From Heterohyrax brucei (taxonomy: Eukaryota > Chordata > Mammalia > Hyracoidea > Procaviidae): a DNA stretch of 64,000 bases. How positions within the stretch are numbered: the first letter of the stretch is position 1; every line of letters begins with the position of its first letter. A program made the position numbers and the translations under genes. The notes beneath the pieces were generated by a model. The model was given only the letters and a program-made list of their open reading frames with translations, searched no databases and had not been told where the DNA came from. Positions 43,746-55,365 of this stretch are shown piece by piece. Location of the stretch: contig CM053146.1 of assembly GCA_028571685.1 (NCBI GenBank), positions 68,605,431-68,669,430 on the forward strand. Direction: 5' to 3'.

Positions 43746-44570
43746 TAAGTGGACTCAATGTAACTTGAGTACTCCTTCCATCTTAACCCAATAATGCAAG
43801 GACAGAGTAGCTGGGGCAGCGGGCAGGGGGCCATGCTCTTAGGTGAAATCGAGGCCAATTGGCACAACTAGCATTTTGCTAAGAGTGCTCTCTGCACCTC
43901 ACATTGGTGAGTGGCGTCTGGGGTCTTAAAAGATGCCAAGCTGCCATTTGAGGGCACAGCAAATGGTCCCAACTCAGCAGGAACGGACGCTCGCTGAGGA
44001 CCAAAATGACACAAGACAGAGAGACTCAGATGAGTGGGTGCCTACATCAACTTGGGACCGGAAGAACCAGATGGTGCCCAGCCACCACCAGTGAGAACCG
44101 CGATGGAGCTCACAAAGTTCAACGTCACTGGCAACACAAGAATAAAAAGGGGTGCACCATGAGATCTCCACTAAAAGACCACAATTGATGGTCCAGCGGT
44201 TTCGGGGTTCCCCTGGGAGCATGGCTCCTGGCCCTGATGCTGCCCTCGCCCATAAATCATAACAAAGGCCCACTCTTCGGACAGCAATGGATTGGACTTG
44301 GTGACACAGAGTGAACACATGTTGGATGCACTTTATGGTTCTATCCATCTATATCATCCTGCTGACCTTTGGCTGGAGGAAAGGGAGTGGGTGGAGAGGA
44401 GGGGAAAGGAGGGGAAAGGAGACTGTTGGGAGGATGGGACATGTATGGAGCAGAGAAGAAGAGTGTGCTGTCATCGGGCAGGGAGAGCAGAGGAAGCTGC
44501 ATATAGGTGAGCATGCAAACTTATATGGGAATGTTAATTTTCAGACAGTCATAATAAAAATAAAAAAAAC
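43746..44570 (+). mobile_element. L1 3' UTR nested in old L1 ORF2
   Basis: A 5'-truncated copy of the same subfamily as the neighbour (GGCACAACTAGCATTTTGCT; GGTTCCCCTGGGAGCATGGC) with an A-rich tail at about 44553-44570. The old ORF2 reads AAATTCAAAGGA before it and ACAGGATGGAAAAAATGTAT after it. Confidence 0.88.
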
Positions 44571-44634
44571 CCTCACAGGATGGAAAAAATGTATCAAGCA
44601 AACGACATTCAAAACAACAGAATGGAACACTGTC

Positions 44635-44822
44635 TAGACCTTTCCCATCCTCATGATTGTTGTTACCCTTAAACCTATTGTTGCAGCCACTGTGTCAGTC
44701 CACTCACTGAAGATCTCCCTCTTTTTCGCTAACGCTCTACCAAACATGATGTCCTTTTCTAGTGACTGATCCCTCCCAGTAATATGTCTGAAGTATGTAA
44801 AACATAGTCTTGCTGTCTCTGC
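44635..44822 (-). mobile_element. RTE/BovB-type LINE fragment near its 3' end
   Basis: Antisense: ATTGTTGCAGCCACTGTGTC, AACATGATGTCCTTTTCTAG, AATATGTCTGAAGTATGTAA. The very 3' terminus is missing. Confidence 0.75.
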
Positions 44823-46040
44823 AAAAGAAAGTATTTAGTAAGTGCTAAGGGAGTAGAAATTAGGGAAAGAGATCTATTCAGGGGCTGCATAATAGACAAC
44901 TTTTAACAACTGAAATTACGTAGTAGGGAGTGAGAAAGACGAAAGAGTCCATTCAAGATTTAATGTACTTCTTGAGAAGTACATGCCCTAAGAGCAGAAA
45001 TGTGGTAGAAATACGGTGGATGCAACACATGGGAAAGAGATTAAGAATGAAAAAAAATCGACAGAGAGGAACCATAATTATCTTACTATGAGCTAATGAC
45101 GGGTCTGTTCTTGCTAGGTGGTTATGGAAATAGAGGCAGACTTTGACTGGGAACAAAAGACTGTAGATATAGCTCCAGTGGGGCTGTGTACCATGCTATA
45201 ATAGGAGGGATGCAAAAGGAATCAGGGAACATAACCAATTGGGGTCAGGAGAAGTAAAACAAGAATCCTTCGTTTGGGACTTTTAGATTATACGCCTGGG
45301 GCAGGAAACGCAAACGGGAACAAATGAAAGGTATTTGGAAATATAATAGATCTCAAATATTTTATATATACTGGATTTGGTGATACAGCCTCTTTACAGA
45401 GAAAAACAAAGCATTTCAGCACCTAGGGTATCAGTTCTTTTTCTGGCATATTCAATAAAGTATTTACTTTAAATATGTCATATCATATTATAATATAATA
45501 TACCATATGTCAAAATACACCATATAGTATAATATAATATATAATGCATAATATGATCACATAATATATATTATATATATAAAATCATACAGAGCACTCA
45601 CATATATAATATTATATATATGTATATAATAATACAGAGCACTCAAGCTTCTTCCATATTGCTAAAGGCTTCTAATTTTCAACTGGTGATGGAGGTTGCT
45701 ATTGGAAGAGAAGTCTTGCTTTTCTTTCCCGTGTCCCAAAATGAACCCATTCCTATTTCCCTCCACAAGTGTACCAGAATACTCTCTATAATGGTTTTAG
45801 GCTCAGGGAACAAACCACCCTGAAGTATCACTTTCATCGGTCAATGAAGCTCAAGCTAACTAACTAAACAAATGATAACAAAGGGGGAAAACAAAGGGTA
45901 CAAAAACACTCATCAATTATGATATCTGTCAGTATCCAGCCACATTTCATTGGTATCCTCTTAATGTGTGTAATGAATGTGTCTGGCTTGATGCTGAATG
46001 ATGTACATGCATGAACATACACAGGTACATTCATAAAGAA
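44823..46040. other. Unassigned interval with an AT-rich tract
   Basis: About 45470-45640 is almost pure A/T with ATATAAT runs and a short duplicated ATACAGAGCACTCA (near 45588 and 45631). No gene recognised. Confidence 0.5.
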
Positions 46041-46052
46041 TATATTAGTGTA

Positions 46053-46218
46053 CAGAAAATGCAAATCTGTTGCCACTGAGTCAATTCCAGCTCATAGAAA
46101 CCCTATACAATAGGGCAGAACCACCCCATACAGTTTCCAAGGAGCACCTGGGGGATTCGAACCACCAACCTTTTGGTTAGCAGCTATAGTTCTTAACCCC
46201 TATGCCACCAGAAGTTCC
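46053..46218 (-). mobile_element. AfroSINE with 11-bp TSD
   Basis: Full antisense copy (TGTTGCCACTGAGTCAATTC; GGGGGATTCGAACCACCAAC; TTAACCCCTATGCCACCAGA). Flanked by ATATTAGTGTA at 46042-46052 and 46219-46229. Confidence 0.95.
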
Positions 46219-46228
46219 ATATTAGTGT

Positions 46229-46350
46229 AAGGCACATATCATTACCTCCGTTTTAAAAATGAGTGTACTGACTAAAGCTCAGGACAGTCAAGGAACCTCC
46301 CCAAGATTAAACAGCTATTAAACAGCATAGCTACAGTCTTGTATCTTTGT
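46229..46350 (-). mobile_element. MIR SINE relic
   Basis: Antisense MIR core: CATTACCTCCGTTTTAAAAA, TCAAGGAACCTCCCCAAGAT, TAAACAGCTATTAAACAGC. The AfroSINE lies at its edge. Confidence 0.65.
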
Positions 46351-47815
46351 TTTCAAAACTACAAAATCTGTCTGAAAAATATTAAAAGCCACTAAAAACT
46401 TCTCTATAATAAAGACATGATTTGTATATTAAAATAATTCCATAACTTTTATCTGGAATTAGAACTTTGTCTTGTTGTAGACATTTAACATGAAACAGAA
46501 TTTAACTAAAATTAATGAAAGCTAATAGTCCTTTGATAACCAAATAATTTCAACAGCAAATGCCTAAAAGAAATCATTTCTGACTGAATTGTACAATAAA
46601 GCTACACTAAAAATGAATATTAAATAAGTTACAGTTAGCAGCTTTTTTTAATTCCAAGAGTATTGTTTTACAGCTGGTAACAGAGAAGAGAGAATGACTA
46701 AGTTTATAATCACTGAAATATGAATAAAAATACAGTCTAGGAACCAAAATAGACTCAGACAGGCAGCTCTGTGCATATTTTTCTGATGTTGGAAATAAAT
46801 GTCACTTCATACTTAAAGCTAAGTTTTCCCATACATATTTTGGAGGATTGAGTTATATCCGGGTTCCCTCAACCCTTTGCATCTGTATGGGTTCTGTTCA
46901 CTCACATTAGCTGAATGATATTTAATTGTCATGTCGTTTGACGTGTATAAAGAAATATATATAATGACCATAGGCATTTTTTCCCAAGATGAATGAAAGC
47001 TGTGCATTCTGCAGAGACAGATGAGACTCAGTAGAGTTAAAGGAGCTTGAACTCTATATTCAGCAAAGATTTATTTAATTTTCTCAAGATGACATAAAAT
47101 ACAAAACACTCCAAATCGTTGGTGAATAATATCTGTACACATTTTCCTTTATACATCACAGCTCACAAATACAGATACTGCATAGTTTATGTATAATGAA
47201 AATAGATACCACTGCTTTGTGATAATAGCGAGTTTTGCGGGGGAAGTTGAACTCTGAGAGAAAATCTTGCTTTCTCTGGGACCCCAAACCATGAGACTTC
47301 TGCATGCCCTTTTTATAGCACTACACAAAGTTAAACGATTTTAAGGAAGATTCTTGTTCTAACAGATTCTAAATCAATTCAGAATAAAACAATAAACATC
47401 AAATGGTGCTTAGTTTTCAACACATTTTATCAGGAAATAAACTTATTTAGACTTTGTGTGATTAAGGTGTAATATCTGCAAGTGAATGAACATTGGGATG
47501 GGATTTCTGGAAAGGAGAAGAAATGTGGCAATACAAGGGATTCTTGAACAATGATGTCAAATGTACTAGGAAGTATCAGTGGTAACGACACAATTGTCAG
47601 GAAAATATAAGAATTCAAGTGACATTTCATTGTAATGGAATACAAAGTGAAGAGTCATGAGAATTTGGTGGCAGGATAGACCCCTAAAAATAAATTAATA
47701 CCCTTCAAATGATACACATAGTGACCAAATCACTGAGTTAATCAAAATATCCCGCAAGACAACTTATTTTTCATTTAGTATTGACATGTTTCTTAAACAG
47801 AGAATATTGACAATA
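46351..47815. other. Unassigned AT-rich interval
   Basis: No family or gene recognised. Confidence 0.45.
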
Positions 47816-47819
47816 GTAC

Positions 47820-48260
47820 TAGAAAAAGCTAAAATAAAAGCATTCAATTAATAAAAGAGAGAAAAATACACTGATCTTACTTGCAAGCATTTTTGAAAAT
47901 ATCCTAAAGTATAAATTGACTTCAACAGTACACTGGCAGAATACTGTACAGCAGCCAAGTAGGATTTAACCTAAAGGTACAAGGATAATTCAACAATATG
48001 GAGGCTATAAGTAATTAATAATCTGAAGGAGAAAAACTTCACAAAGAATTTGAGAGACACTTTTTAAAAATGGGAAGTGAAAAATAGAAGGAAACTTTGC
48101 TAACTTGATGGCTATAGAAATCTAGAGATTCACATACTAAATAGTGAAAGCAAAATTGTATACTAAGACCACTCTATTTAGTATTGGTATCACCTATTTA
48201 ATATTGGCATCACAAGTTCAAGCTAGTTCTGTAAGAAAATTAAAAAAGAGATAACTAGTA
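47820..48260 (+). mobile_element. Ancient L1 ORF2 relic
   Basis: Diverged text in the order of the L1 RT region: GTAGGATTTAACCTAAAGGT, AAGGATAATTCAACAATATG, then GAAGGAAACTTTGCTAAC. Non-coding. Confidence 0.5.
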
Positions 48261-48424
48261 GAGTTGATGAGAGACAACCGTAAATAGATTTTTCTACCAC
48301 AGAAAAGATAAAATTTGCTCTGATGCAGAAAGCACTGAGAATGTCTTATACTGGTACGACTCCGTGAAGGAGGACCCTATGCCTGTTGCTTGTGGTAAGT
48401 AAGGGCAATTGATAGAATTCCCAG

Positions 48425-48457
48425 AGGAGTTTTCGGTTAGCAGCTATAGTTCTTAAC
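48425..48457 (-). mobile_element. AfroSINE scrap
   Basis: TTTTCGGTTAGCAGCTATAG followed by TTCTTAACC, the antisense tRNA-like part only. Confidence 0.6.
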
Positions 48458-48511
48458 CAGACATCTGACAGAAAGGAAGGCATCCAACCCGCTTCCTGTT
48501 TGGAAGCCTGC

Positions 48512-49047
48512 CTTTGTTATCTGATGTTCTCACAGAAGTACCACAAGTGGACAGCTTTCACAAAGGTAAGTTTATCCCTGCACAATCCAGTTGGCTGCAA
48601 GTCTAAATTCAGGCTGTCTGCTACAGGGGAAGGCCTCCCCACTCTCTTGGCTTTGGAGAAGGGTCCTTGTGTTGCATCAGTCTCTGGTCAGGCAGCATCA
48701 TGGTGCAAGAACCTCAGGTCTGAAAGCCTGGCTCTACCCTCAGTGCTGCTTTCTTGGTGGTATGAAGTTATCAACTCTGTGCCTGCTTCATTTTCCTTTT
48801 ATCTCTCATAAGATAAAAAGTTAAAAGGTGGTGTAAGTCACCTTCCAGGGAAATTCCCTCAGTAAGGGTGCTACAATCCCACCCTAGTTGTCTTTTAACA
48901 TAATCCTATCTATTAACAACAGGCAGAGATCAAGATTTACAGCACAGGAAAATCACAAAATGGATGGCAATCACAAAATATTGTTAAGGATGGCCCAGAC
49001 AAATTACTACGTACATTTTTTAGGGGAACATAATTCAATCCATGACA
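48512..49047 (-). mobile_element. Solo LTR, ERVL/MaLR-like, antisense
   Basis: Reverse-complement copy of the family at 7689-8212. It ends on the plus strand with GAACATAATTCAATCCATGA followed by CA, the family's first bases reversed. No internal region. Clear 5-bp flanks are not visible. Confidence 0.8.
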
Positions 49048-49087
49048 GAACCTGAGGAAAGGGAAACATACCCAATGTTTTCCCAAG

Positions 49088-49412
49088 TTACACAGGATGC
49101 TGTTGTTAGGTGCCATGGAGTGTGTCTGACTCACAGAGATCTGCTGTACAACGGTATGAACCAACGCCCTGGCTGCACCATCCCTATGATCACTGTGATG
49201 CTTGAGTCATTGTCGCAGCCACTGTGTCAGTCCAGCTTGTTGACAGTCTTTCATGGGCCATCTACTTTACCTGGCATGATGTCCTTCTCCAGGGACTGAT
49301 CCCTTCTGACAACATTTCCAAAGTAGGTAAGACAGCTCCATCCTTACTTTTAAGGAGCTTTCTGGTTGTATTTCTTCCAAGACAGATTTGTTCATTTTTT
49401 GGCATTCCGTGG
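49088..49412 (-). mobile_element. RTE/BovB-type LINE 3' end
   Basis: Antisense 3' terminus (CTGTTGTTAGGTGCCATGGA), then CATGATGTCCTTCTCCAGGG and CCAAGACAGATTTGTTCATT. Confidence 0.82.
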
Positions 49413-49917
49413 TTATGGAATAAAATGGACTAAAAACAGCTACCTGGAACTGCCTAGGCAACTAGACCAGTTGCAATTTGAGCATGTTCTCTTGCGTTTG
49501 AGAGTGAGCTGCATCTAGCAATGAAAGCCAGCAGGTGGAATAGGACCGGATACTTGACGGGAGCATGGTTGGTAGATTCGTTGTGCAGAGGTGATGACAA
49601 AGGCCTAGACTCTTCCTGTTGGTGTCATGATACTCTGTAAGTCTTTGGAACTTAAATGTATCCCTGAATCAATTAATCAACGAGTGCATCAATTCACCGA
49701 ACTTACTATGACTTAAAAAAATTCAGTTTTCCATTACTAAAAAAAAAGGGGAGGATAAGTACGAGTTCAGGTATTAAAAGAGAAAATCGTACTTTTCCTC
49801 ACAACTAAGTTTATGATCTAAATTTTATAAACTGAAAACATGTATATTATCTATCAGTTCCTAGTTCTGTTTCAACACTTATATTTAAAGCTTCTATCTA
49901 ACTATAGCTCTGTCTGT
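49413..49917. other. Unassigned interval
   Basis: No family or gene recognised. Confidence 0.4.
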
Positions 49918-49919
49918 AA

Positions 49920-49920
<1 letters not shown>

Positions 49921-49967
<47 letters not shown>
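49921..49967 (+). repeat. (CA)n microsatellite
   Basis: Uninterrupted CA run of about 23 units, the longest dinucleotide repeat in the window and a likely polymorphic marker. Confidence 0.97.
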
Positions 49968-49969
<2 letters not shown>

Positions 49970-50104
49970 AGAAAATACATGCAAGGGCACATAACAAATC
50001 ATTTGCTCTGTTTTAGTGTAAAACCACTACAACATTGCAGTAAAGCAAAAAGAAAGGTTTTATGTGGCATATGTTCAAAGAGGCCAAGTAGGAAATGGAC
50101 GAGT

Positions 50105-50309
50105 ATGCTGCCGGAATATGTCTGCTTGGGTCAAAGTAATATTACAGAATAGGCAAAAGTGGGCAAACAGGCAAACAGACAAACATGGTGCCAGAGCCAT
50201 GGCTGCCCGATTCTAAGGAACGGTAGAGAATAGGCAAAAGTAAGCAAACCAAAACCCATGCTGCCAGAGCCATGCCTGCCCAAGTCGGAAGAATGTTACA
50301 GAATCGTCC
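50105..50309 (+). repeat. Short tandem array, 73-80 bp units, ~2.6 copies
   Basis: Units begin at 50105 (ATGCTGCCGGAATATG), 50185 (ATGGTGCCAGAGCCATGG) and 50258 (ATGCTGCCAGAGCCATGC). The first two carry GAATAGGCAAAAGT in the middle. The third is partial. Confidence 0.85.
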
Positions 50310-51110
50310 TTATATATTGACATTATAAAAGGATAAAGTCACTGAAAAGCCATTTTTTCGCAAATCGACTAAAACTGCCAAATCACCATGTTTTTTTTAT
50401 TTTGAATTGACTTTTTTAATAATCACTGGTATAGGTTTCAGTAACAAGAGTCTGTTCCAACAAATCTTGGTCCAACAAATCTTTCTATTCACTAAATGTT
50501 AAAAGAAAAAGAGTAGAACTTATGAGGGTCTTTTGTGCTCTGTTTATGATTTGCTTATGAGAAAGATTCCTTAAGATGTTTTCCAAGTTTGTCCTAACTA
50601 TTTCCTTTATACCTCAGGGCCCAGTTGATGTGCCCTGTGAGTCCTTGGGAGTCCAGCTCCAGCTGGGTTGCATTCTTGATGCTCAAGGACAAAGAATAAT
50701 GGCTCTAATACTGTCTCCTAAATCAACCCTTAATAGACCTAAGAAATCAGTGGAGCAGACAGTATGTAGAAAGTCTACAACTTTTTCCTGTGTATGCTTT
50801 TATTACATGAGTGAATATTCATGTCTTACCTATTTAACTGAAAATAAATGAATTTAAAACAAATGTCTCAAATTTATAACTATGATAAATGTTATTTCAT
50901 GAATTAAAGAGTAAATATATTTTATGATTAAGGAATGGTGAACAGACAAAATATTTTAATTGAATATTTATTAGCCACTTTTGGACACTATAGATTTTCC
51001 AAGCGCACTTCCCAGTAATTGTGAATGCCACTCACTGTAACGGATGTAAGAACTTTGAGAATGACCTGTATTGTTTTGGCAGATAAAGCTATTTCTTACC
51101 TTTAATTCAA
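50310..51110. other. Unassigned interval
   Basis: No family or gene recognised. The 91-residue open frame at 50576-50851 has no recognisable domain. Confidence 0.4.
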
Positions 51111-51111
51111 A

Positions 51112-51245
51112 AAGTAGTGCTTCTCAAACTTTAATGTTTGGGAATGGATTCTTTTAAAATGCCCTTTTTGATTCAGCCCATCTAGGAGGAACCCGAAGAA
51201 TTTGCATTTCTAACAAGGTACCATATGATATCTTTGCTGCTAAGG
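51112..51245 (+). mobile_element. MER5A-like hAT MITE relic
   Basis: GTGCTTCTCAAACTTTAATG, GATTCAGCCCATCTAGGAGG, GAATTTGCATTTCTAACAAG follow the MER5A order. Confidence 0.7.
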
Positions 51246-51351
51246 ACTCCTTAAAATTATTAACAAATTATGCAAAATATACAAATTAAAATAAGCTGAT
51301 AGATTAACGCTTCCAAGAATTCTTGTAAATTAGATTTTCTATTTTCAACAA

Positions 51352-51518
51352 ATGGAAAATCTGGTGGGGTAGTGGTTAGCACTGTCTATTTCTAACCTAA
51401 AGGTTGGCACTTGCAATCCACCAGACACTCCTTGGAAATTTTATGAGTCAGTCCTACTCTGTCCTATAGGGTTGCTGCACGTAAGAATCAGCTCAATGGC
51501 AATGGTTTGGTTTGGTTT
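51352..51518 (+). mobile_element. AfroSINE
   Basis: Near-full sense copy: AATCTGGTGGGGTAGTGGTT, CCAGACACTCCTTGGAAAT, TCCTATAGGGTTGCTGCACG, tail GGTTTGGTTTGGTTT. Flanks TATTTTCAACA and TATTTTCATCA fit a target duplication. Confidence 0.9.
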
Positions 51519-52055
51519 ATTTTCATCATAATATTTGCCCTAATGCTGTGGTATCTAATCCATTGAAACTTATTCTATTAAAGATGATTTGGACTTCCTC
51601 AAGTTGGAAGCCCTTCAGAGTCCCTTAGCTGCAAGCAAGTGAAGCATGAAGGTCATTGTTTGCAAGAGATTAAGGTAGCTCATTAAATTTGAGGAAAAGA
51701 CCAGTCATTGACCACTAGGTCTGGAAATGCCAGGTACTAAAGTATCTGTCAAAATCTGTGAGGAAAGAACTGACAATGTCTTACTTGAGAAGGATTAAAG
51801 ATTTAAGAATACTTTTTTTAATGTGCTGAACTTTTTACGAAAAGTACACTGTCGACATAGATTCAACATAAACTATTGCTAAGATTACAACACACGTATA
51901 CATATATGAAAACCAAAGTATGCATTTATGCAACTAATTTACATGTTATTAATAACTGCAAAACCCTTTGATAACCAGGAACATGTATAAAATAGCAATT
52001 AGAAACTTTACTCATATATAAAATTGTACAGTAATTCACTGACGGTTAAGGTAAG
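51519..52055. other. Unassigned interval
   Basis: No family or gene recognised. Confidence 0.4.
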
Positions 52056-52172
52056 GAAACCAAATCCAAACCCATTGCCGCTGAATTGACTCTGACTCAT
52101 AGTGACCCCATAGGACAGAGCAGAATTGCTCCATAGAGTTTCCAAGGAGCACCTGGTAGATTTGAACAGCTA
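52056..52172 (-). mobile_element. AfroSINE, 5' end missing
   Basis: Antisense: ATCCAAACCCATTGCCGCTG, GACTCATAGTGACCCCATAG, CAAGGAGCACCTGGTAGATT. Confidence 0.88.
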
Positions 52173-52275
52173 ATGAAAAGGAGAGTTTAAAACATATCAG
52201 TACTGTGGACTAAGAGGATTTTATCATTTCACTTTCTTTTTGCTTTGTAATTATAATATCTGAATTTGAGAGATT

Positions 52276-52398
52276 CCTTTGGCTGCTAACCAAAAGACTG
52301 GCAGTTTGAGTCTACCACAATCTCCTTAGAAACTCTATGAGGAAGTCCTGCTCCATGCTATAGAACAGCTATGACTCAAAACCCACTCCTTTTTTTTT
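52276..52398 (+). mobile_element. AfroSINE, incomplete
   Basis: Sense body: GGCTGCTAACCAAAAGACTG, AAACTCTATGAGGAAGTCCT, poly-T tail. Confidence 0.82.
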
Positions 52399-52399
52399 C

Positions 52400-53255
52400 T
52401 TTTATATAGGTTGGAAGTCCAATTCTTAATGTAGAGGTTTTAAAGCAACAGAACACAAAGGATTCTTAGAACTCACTGAATTTTAAGAGGTTCTCAATCT
52501 TTGCTTGGCAAAAAATATGCATAAATAAACTATAAACAAACAAATAAAAACCTTGTGAACCAAGGGTGTTTACTTAAGTCTTTGGTATTTTAATTAAGCT
52601 AAGACCCAAAGTCATTAGGCACTTGATTTGGATATTTTGAATAACTGAATGTGAAACAGTGAGGTTTTACATAAAGTCTAGGAATATTAAAGATGTCAAA
52701 TGAGATGTAATATTCAATGAGTATTATGGAAAATGATCCGAAGTCACTTGCGTTGTAACATTTGTGGCTTAGAAAGTGTGTGAGCAATGCAGTGAAGAAT
52801 ATGCAGGATAGTTGTGTTTTTTAAAAGTGCAGTTCATAGATTAACAATCAAAAAATAGTATTGCAGTTTTGCTGTTATCAGAATTCGTTTCTAATTATAA
52901 TGATCAGGTAACAAAGTTAGCACTGATGCCAATTTCAAAATGAGAACACTGTATTTGTACATGGAACATTGAGAAATGTGAGCCTTCGTTTTCACCTTAA
53001 TGAGTTTTGGCTCATATGCACCTGTTTCTCATTACCCAGTAAAAGAATTATGGCACCTATGAAGGACTGAAAAACTAAAAGCTTTACCATAAGCTAGAAG
53101 GAAGTTTGCAGTTGTCCAATGGCTTTGCAAAACATCTCACAATTGCCATGGAGAAAGTGCCATTCCTCAAACAAATGTGAAATGATCTGTTAAAAGCATG
53201 TGTTTCATGGCACTTCAAAGAACAGAAACATCCTGTGGACAGAAACATGGCAAGG
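52400..53255. other. Unassigned interval
   Basis: About 53090-53250 has the texture of an old repeat but I could not assign a family. No gene recognised. Confidence 0.4.
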
Positions 53256-53989
53256 ATGCTCACTGTGACCACACCTATTCAGTATTGTACTGGATGTCCT
53301 GGCAGATTGGAAAGAAGAAGTAAAAGTATCTGTAGTCACACATGACGTGATTTTACACATAGGAAATCCCAAAGATCCCACAAGTAAACTTGATATAATA
53401 GAACAATTCAGTAACGTCACAGGATACAAGATCAACACTCAAAAATCAACTGGATTCTTTTACACTATCAAGGAGAAATTCAAAAAGAAAATAAGACAAA
53501 GTAATACATTGACAGTAGGCCTCCTAAAAATAAAATACCTAGGAATTAACCCAACCAGGGATGTAAAAGTCTTATACAATGAAAACTATAAAATATTACT
53601 GTAGGAGATGAAAAGAGACCTACATAAATAGAAGGATATTCCATGTTCATGGGTTAGAAGACTTAATATTGTGTAAATGTCAATATATCCCAAAGTGGTA
53701 TATAGACACAACGCAGTCCTGCTCAAATTTCTGACAGCATTCTCTACTAAAATGAAAGAAACTGATCACCAATTTTACATTAAAAGTAAAGAGACCCTGA
53801 ATAGTCAAAATAATACTGAAAAGTCCTCATACTCCCTGATCTGAAAGCATGCTATACAACTACAGGAATCAAAACAGCCTGGACTGATTCACTGACATAT
53901 ACATAGACCAATGGAACAGAATTGAGAAATGAATTTATTCATCTGTGGCCAAATGACTTTCAACAAGGGATCAAACTATATTGAGTAGG

Positions 53990-55365
53990 TGACTTAGACT
54001 GGGTTCTCTAGAGAAATGAAACCAACAAAGTGTACATGAATACACAAACAAAGAGAGAGAGAGTGAGAACGAGAGAAAATAGATACCGTATCAAGGAAAT
54101 GGTTCATGTGGTTGTAGAGGCTGGAACATCCCAAATCTGTAGGTAGGCATCTTCTGGTTTACACAGCTGCAGAAGTTGCCTAACCCCAGACTGGTAGGTC
54201 AGAGAGCAGGGCTGTTTCTTGCTGTCTGTGAAAATCAAGGAATCCCAGAATCAGATGTCAAGACCTCAGGTAAGCTGCTAGCTCAAGTCCCAAGAACTGG
54301 ACTTCAAGTAAACAGGAGTCAGCTGCAGGATCTAGATCTAGCAAAAGCCCCCAGACCTTACCAGATCGTCTGCTTACATTTGGATGCAGGCCACATGCCC
54401 AAGGAAACTCCCTTTCAACTGATTGTCTACTCACAGATTATCCCATCATGGGCGTAATTATTTATCAAATCTAAACAAACAAGAGGTCACAATGTTATAT
54501 GACTGCCAAAACACCAAGACTCATGGTCCCCCAAGTAACACACGCTCTTGTTTATTTTTGTGCTTTAGGTGGAGGTTTACAGAACAAACTAAGTTTCTTA
54601 TGAACAGTTGGTCCACATTATTGCTTTACGACATCAGTTAATAATTCCACAACATGTCAACACTCCTGCTTCTTGACCTTGGGTTCCTTTTTACCAGCTT
54701 TCCTTTTCCCTCTTGCCTTCTAACCCTTGCCTCTGGGCTAGTGTGCCTCTTTAGTCTTGTTTTGTTTTATAGGCCTGTCCAGTATTTGACTGAAGGGTGA
54801 ACCTCAGGAGTGGCTTCATTACTGAGCTGAAAGTGTATCCATGGGCCATCTCCAGACTCTGTGAGGCCAGCAAGGCTGGTCATTCTTTTTGAGTTCAAAT
54901 TTGGTTCTACATTTCCCTCTGTCTCTGAGACTCCTGTTGGAACCCTTTCAGAACAGTCATTGGTGGCAACCAGGCATCATTTAGCTGCACTGGATTCAGT
55001 CTGCTGGAGGTTGTTGTAAATGTGATCCATTAGTTCTTTGGACTAATCTTACCTTGGTATATTTAGTTTTCTTCATTCCTACTTGCTCCTGAAGGAATGA
55101 GACCAGTGGAGTATCTTAGACGGCTACTCAAAGGATTTTAAGACCCAAGACACTACTAACCAAAGTAGACTGCAGAACATTTTCTTAATAAACTATATTA
55201 GGCAAATTAAGCTAGATGTTCCCCAAGACCATGGTCCTCACAGTCTTCAGCCCCATAGTTTGACCCCTCAAGGAGTATGGATGTGTCTATGGAGTTTCCA
55301 TGACCTTGTCTTGTACAAGTTGTGCTGGCTTTCCCAGTATTGCACACACAACCTTAACAATCACA
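53990..55365 (-). mobile_element. Solo LTR of a second ERVL/MaLR-like family, 5-bp TSD, split by an L1
   Basis: Antisense LTR. Its plus-strand left edge is TGACTTAGACTGGGTTCTCT and its right edge ACACACAACCTTAACAATCA followed by CA. A perfect 5-bp duplication GTAGG lies at 53985-53989 and 55366-55370, and the host L1 ORF2 reads on both sides. An antisense L1 3' UTR (about 54538-55340) splits it. No internal retroviral region. Confidence 0.85.
54538..55340 (-). mobile_element. L1 3' UTR, antisense, nested inside an LTR
   Basis: Plus-strand landmarks: TGCTTTAGGTGGAGGTTTAC at the tail side, GTTGGTCCACATTATTGCTT, TTAGACGGCTACTCAAAGGA, CATGACCTTGTCTTGTACAA at the 5' side. AACACAC and CACACAC at the edges fit a target duplication. 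Confidence 0.82.

Larger units (their letters stand above)
38783..44640 (+). mobile_element. Old L1: 5' end, 5' UTR, ORF1, ORF2 start; split by younger insertions
   Basis: Starts with a diverged L1 5' terminus (GGGCCAAGATAGCAAAGTAA) and runs through a 5' UTR. ORF1 follows: about 39.96-40.55 kb and 40.73-40.96 kb, with QARRQQGDLYKALKKNNSQP readable. ORF2 begins near 43.58 kb (LNVNGLSTPIKNQ) and its last piece is 44571-44640 (AGGATGGAAAAAATGTATCA). Stops and shifts throughout. Two younger L1 3' ends, an AfroSINE and a 39-bp micro-insertion interrupt it. Confidence 0.85.

Noticed and set aside
45470-45640. AT-rich tract as a replication origin or matrix attachment region
   Set aside because: Low-complexity A/T sequence alone is not evidence for either.
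50105-50309. CRISPR-like array
   Set aside because: Only 2.6 long, diverged units without spacer structure, in a vertebrate genome.
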